Of a DNA stretch of 64,000 nucleotides, positions 59,690-64,000 are shown one piece after another. The stretch spans positions 118,044,378 through 118,108,377 of the forward strand of contig NC_053397.1 in NCBI RefSeq assembly GCF_905171765.1. The letters are read 5' to 3'. Position numbers and translations under genes: made by a program. This DNA comes from Bufo bufo (Eukaryota > Chordata > Amphibia > Anura > Bufonidae). Position 1 is the stretch's first letter. Each line of letters starts with the position of its first letter. A model generated the notes under the pieces. The model did no database searches. It was not told the DNA's origin and was given only the letters and a program-made list of their open reading frames with translations.

Positions 59690-62100
59690 AGCGGAAATTA
59701 TTATTTTTTTCTTACAAAGTCTCATATTTCACTAACTTGTGTCAAAAAATTAAATCTCACATGAACTCACCATACCCCTCACGGAATCCAAATGCGTAAA
59801 AATTTTTAGACATTTATATTCCAGACTTCTTCTCACGCTTTAGGGCCCCTAGAATGCCAGGGCAGTATAAATACCCCACATGTGACCCCATTTTGGAAAG
59901 AAGACACCCCCAGGTATTCCGTGAGGGGCATAAATATCTTGGTCAAATGCCAACTTTGTATAAAAAAATGGGAAAAGTTGTCTTTTGCCGAGATATTTCT
60001 CTCACCCAGCATGAGTATATGTAAAAAGACACCCCAAAACACATTGCCCAACTTCTCCTGAATACGGCGATGCCACATGTGTGACACTTTTTTGCAGCCT
60101 AGGTGGGCAAAGGGGCCCACATTCTAAAGAGCACCTTTAGGATTTTACAGGTCATTTACCTACTTACCACACATTAGGGCCCCTGGAAAATGCCAGGGCA
60201 GTATAACTACCCCACAAGTGACCCCATTTTGGAAAGAAGACACCCCAAGGTATTCCGTGAGGGGCATGGCGAGTTCCTAGAATTTTATATTTTTTGTCAC
60301 AAGTTAGCGGAAAATGATGATTTTTTTTATTTATTTTTTTTCCTTACAAAGTCTCATATTCCACTAACTTGTGACAAAAAATAAAAACTTCCATGAACTC
60401 ACTATGCCCATCACGAAATACCTTGGGGTGTCTTCTTTCCAAAATGGGGTCACTTGTGGGGTAGTTATATTGCCCTGGCATTTTAGGGTCCGAATGCGTG
60501 AGAAGTGGTTTGAAATCAAAATCTGTAAAAAATGGCCGGTGAAATCCGAAAGGTGCTCTTTGGAATGTGGGCCCCTTTGCCCACCTAGGCTGCAAAAAAG
60601 TGTCACACATGTGGTATCGCTGTACTCAGGAGAAGTTGGGCAATGTGTTTTGGGGTGTCATTTTACATATACCCATGCTGGGTGAGAGAAATATCTTGGC
60701 AAAAGACAACTTTTCCCATTTTTTTATGCAAAGTTGGCATTTGACCAAGATATTTATCTCACCCAGCATGGGTATATGTAAAATGACACCCCAAAACACA
60801 TTGCCCAACTTCTCTTGAGTACAGCGATACCACATGTGTGACACTTTTTTGCAGCCTAGGTGGGCAAAGGGGCCCACATTCCAAAGAGCACCTTTCAGAT
60901 TTCACAGGTCATTTACCTACTTACCACACATTAGGGCCCCTGGAAAATGCCAGGGCAGTATAACTACCCCACAAGTGACCCCATTTTGGAAAGAAGACAC
61001 CCCAAGGTATTCAGTGAGGGGCATGGCGAGTTCCTAGAATTTTATATTTTTTGTCACAAGTTAGCGGAAAATGTAGATTTTTTTTTAGATTTTTTTTCCC
61101 CTTACAAAGTCTGATATTCCACTAACTTGTGACAAAAAATAAAAACTTCCATGAACTCACTATGCCCATCACGAAATACCTGGGGGTGTCTTCTTTCCAA
61201 AATGGGGTCACTTGTGGGGTAGTTATACTGCCCTGGCATTCTAGGGGCCCAAATGTGTGGTAAGAAGTTTGAAATCAAAATGTGTAAAAAATGACCGGTG
61301 AAATCCGAAAGGTGCTCTTTGGAATATGGGCCCCTTTGCCCACCTAGGCTGCAAAAAAGTGTCACACATGTGGTATCTACGTACTCAGGAGAAGTTGGGG
61401 AATGTGTTTTGGGGTGTCATTTTACATATACCCATGCTGGGTGAGAGAAATATCTTGGCAAAAGACAACTTTTCCCATTTTTTTATACAAAGTTGGCATT
61501 TGACCAAGATATTTATCTCACCCAGCATGGGTTTATGTAAAATGATACCCCAAAACACATTCCCCAACTTCTCCTGAGTACGGCGATACCACATGTGTGG
61601 CACTTTTTTGCAGCCTAGGTGGGCAAAGGGGCCCACATTCCAAAGAGCACTTTTTGGATTTCACCGGTCATTTAGTACACATTTTGATTTCAAACTACTT
61701 ACCACACATTTGGGCCCCTAGAATGCCAGGGCAGTATAACTACCCCACAAGTCACCCCATTTTGGAAAGAAGACACCCCAAGGTATTCGCTGATGGGCAT
61801 AGTGAGTTCATAGAAGTTTTTATTTTTTGTCACAAGTTAGTGGAATATGAGACTTTGTAAGAAAAAAAAAAAAAAAAATCATCATTTTCCACTAACTTGT
61901 GACAAAAAATAAAAAGTTCTATGAACTCACTATGCCCATCAGCGAATACCTTAGGGTGTCTACTTTCCGAAATGGGGTCATTTGTGGGGTGTTTGTACTG
62001 TCTGGCCATTGTAGAACCTCAGGAAACATGACAGGTGCTCAGAAAGTCAGAGCTGCTTCAAAAAGCGGAAATTCACATTTTTGTACCATAGTTTGTAAAC
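59690..62100. repeat. Chain of alternating inverted repeats
   Basis: Two kinds of dyad alternate about every 375-400 bp: type B (ctcacccagcatgggtatat and inverse) centred near 59,970, 60,715 and 61,470, and type A (gtcacaagttagcggaaaat and inverse, across T-runs) near 60,335, 61,090 and 61,870. Between them the shared block ggggtgtcttctttccaaaa ... gcagcctaggtgggcaaagg occurs in alternating orientation. Open frames here are artefacts of the repeat. Confidence 0.88.
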
Positions 62101-62480
62101 GCTATAACTTTTACCCAAACCATTTTTTTTTTTACCCAAACATTTTTTTTTTATCAAAGACATGTAGAACAATAAATTTAGAGAAAAATTGATATATGGA
62201 TGTCGTTTTTTTGGCAAAATTTTGCAACTGAAAGTGAAAAATGTCATTTTTTTGCAAAAAAATTGTTAAATTTTGATTAATAACAAAAAAAGTAAAAATG
62301 TCATCAGCAATGAAATACCACCAAATAATAGCTCTATTAGTGAGAAGAAAAGGAGGTAAAATTCATTTGGGTGGTAAGTTGCATGACCGAGCAATAAACC
62401 GCTAAATTTGTGAAGTGCCGATTTGTAAAAAAGAGCCTGGTCACTAGGGGGGTATAAACCTGTGGTCCTTAAGTGGTTTA

Positions 62481-63265
62481 TTTAATAGTCACTAAAAATA
62501 CTCTCCTTGACTTTTTATACTATTCGTCACAAAAGAACTACCTTATTTCCAAGATATATCAGAAACTGAAAAAATAATTTACGAGAAGTAATAAATTTGG
62601 GAGCAAAATTAAATGGGAAAGGGAATTACACAGTAGCACTAACTTACCTTGGAATAATCTATGTGGTAACATAAAGAAATCCAATGTTTCGCGAGCACAC
62701 AGATTGATATTAATCAAGGTCATACATGGTTTATATTATACTCCACTATTTCTGTCTAGGATTTATTAAGATAGGGAAGATAAATGCTATAAATGTCAAG
62801 CAGATAGGGCAGATTATCTGCACTTATTATGGGAATGTCCGGGTATCCAGGAGTATGGGTCCAAGATATTCGAGTAGATTCGGAGCTGCACATCTCTTGA
62901 TTACCCCCTTAGAATTGAACACGCTGTGTTAAGTATCTTTCCGGAAACCACGAGATACAAAGGTGAACAATCACTGTGGTTTAAAGGGATGGCCTTAGCT
63001 AAAGTTGTCATAACAAAATATTGGGGATCAAAAAAAACAAACATAATTTGTAGAATGGAAAGAATATATGGATAAAATCAAAATATATGAGGGTATATTC
63101 TTTAACAAAAAGAAGAATTGGATCAAAACCTGGCAAAATTGGAACTAGAGTGCCTTGAGTTTGGGGACATCAGTGGAATAGGGAAAGGTTGGGTAGGGAT
63201 AGGGTTAGTGGGTTTAAATTTCGACATTAAGGAATTGTATATTGAATGTAAACTTACTGATGAAC
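62481..63265 (+). pseudogene. L1 ORF2, piece 5 (C-terminus) and 3' end
   Basis: Downstream part of ORF2 with stops and shifts. A Cys-rich knuckle CYKCQADRADYLHLLWECP (about 62,790-62,845) is the conserved C-terminal motif of L1-type ORF2 proteins. Then YKGEQSLWFKGMALAKVVIT. The last ~120 bp (63,150-63,265) look noncoding and would be the 3' untranslated region. The next TTAA MITE starts at 63,270, so no poly(A) tail is visible. Confidence 0.8.
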
Positions 63266-63269
63266 TTAA

Positions 63270-64000
63270 AGGGCTTCTGTCACCCCACTAAAGTAATATT
63301 TTTTTTTTGGGCTACTTAAATTCCTTATACTGCGATATATCAATATATAATGCTCTTACTCATTTTCGTTCAGCAGTTTCTTCAAAAAACTGACTTTTAT
63401 AATATATAAATGACCTCTCTACCAGCAAGTAGGGCGGCTACTTGCTGGTAGCAGCCGCATCCTCCTTTCATAAAGACGCCCCCTCCTCATGTTGATTGAC
63501 AGGGCCAGCGAACGCGCTCGTCCTCTTGCTGGCCCTGTCTGCGTTCAAAACTTGGCGCCTGCGCCGTACCTGTCTTGAGTCGGCGCAGGCGCACTGAGAG
63601 GAGGACGCTCGCTCGGCCGCTCCTTCCTCAGTGCGCCTGCGCTGGGTGTAGATGTGACGTCATCGGCACAGGCGCATTGAGGATGGAGCGGCCGAGCGAG
63701 CGTCCTCCTCTCAGTGCGCCTGCGCCGACTGAAGACAGGTACGGCGCAGGCGCCAGATTTTGAACCCAGACAGGGCCAGCCAGAGGACGAGCTCGTTCGC
63801 TGGCCTTGTCAATCAACATGAGGAGAGGGCGTCTTTATGAAAGGAGGATGCGGCTGCTACCAGCAAGTAGCCGCTCTACTTGCTGGTAGAGAGGTAATTT
63901 ACATATTATAAAAGTCAGTTTTTTGAAGAAACTGCTGAACGAAAATGAGTAAGAGCATTATCTATTGATATATCGCAGTATAAGGAATTTAAGTAGCCAA
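63270..64000. mobile_element. Large palindromic TTAA MITE, cut by window end
   Basis: Starts agggcttctgtcaccccac after TTAA (63,266-63,269). Bases 63,309-64,000 form a long inverted repeat centred near 63,653: gctacttaaattccttatac at the left pairs with gtataaggaatttaagtagc at the right end. Inner arms include ctaccagcaagtag blocks and gtgcgcctgcgc. By symmetry the element should end about 37 bp beyond the window. No gene. Confidence 0.85.

Larger units (their letters stand above)
58276..62476. mobile_element. TTAA-type DNA element in L1 (4.2 kb, no transposase)
   Basis: Left end ccacttcccgcaactg after TTAA (58,272-58,275); right end inverse ccacttaaggaccacagg before TTTA (62,477-62,480), a TTAA with one change. 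The left 370 bp hold three strong hairpins: ctccagcctgccagcggcga / inverse near 58,430-58,475, gtatattagacgctg / cagcgtctaatatac near 58,500-58,540, and gcgcgcgcacacaggcgcgc near 58,381-58,400. Then a direct-repeat array and a chain of alternating inverted repeats. Interrupts L1 ORF2, which resumes at 62,481. Confidence 0.8.

Noticed and set aside
59833..61860. Series of 80-95-codon frames with the common peptide MGPFAHLGCKKVSHMW on both strands
   Set aside because: They follow the alternating inverted repeats, one per dyad arm. They look like a protein family only because the DNA is repeated.

Overview
This window looks like vertebrate, most probably amphibian (anuran), genomic DNA made almost wholly of nested transposable elements. 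I see no cellular host gene, tRNA, rRNA or CRISPR array. The amphibian call is an inference from the element mix: several Tc1/mariner families with IR/DR ends, L1/Tx1-like LINEs, BED-finger hAT elements with subterminal tandem arrays, AT-rich TTAA-flanked DNA elements, the short palindromic MITE at 13.7 kb, and a complex retrovirus with an apparent tRNA-Arg primer site.

Layout. (1) 1-5,882: a CR1/L2-type LINE endonuclease scrap, then a ~142-bp tandem array (about 20 units, interrupted by a 650-bp solo LTR with 5-bp target duplication), a full-length Tc1 element, and the right terminus of a hAT element. (2) 6,034-10,250: a decayed L1/Tx1-like LINE on the minus strand. (3) 11,085-16,541: two related AT-rich elements (the second complete with TTAA duplications), with a palindromic MITE between them. 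(4) 17,049-24,106: a complete 7.06-kb hAT element with 8-bp duplications (ctagagag), a minus-strand BED-finger transposase gene (with a few stops) and an array of repeats on each side. (5) 24,272-26,389: a truncated TTAA element holding two small MITEs. (6) 26,390-63,265: one plus-strand L1 spread over about 37 kb, because later elements split it: a hAT MITE with a DD36-type Tc1 inside it, a Tc1, a 23.7-kb endogenous retrovirus (minus strand) and a 4.2-kb TTAA element. (7) 63,270-end: a large palindromic TTAA MITE cut by the window edge.

The endogenous retrovirus (33,066-56,799) is the centrepiece. It has paired LTRs, a primer site resembling tRNA-Arg, gag with a CCHC knuckle, a single in-frame TGA between gag and pro-pol, DD35E integrase, a furin-type Env and a polypurine tract. 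All genes are broken. The LTR copies are 3.9 and 9.9 kb because, after integration, five Tc1 elements, two fold-back elements carrying a conserved GAAACG hairpin and one TA-flanked MITE landed in them, many in the same (TA)n tract. Two of these Tc1 copies still have full-length open transposases (340 aa DD34E and 336 aa DD37E).

The genes do not form a cellular pathway; each belongs to its own element. The value of the window is the stratigraphy: TTAA element, then L1, then retrovirus and other insertions, then Tc1 elements, fold-backs and MITEs. Coordinates of element ends with target duplications are read base by base; boundaries of truncated elements are approximate.
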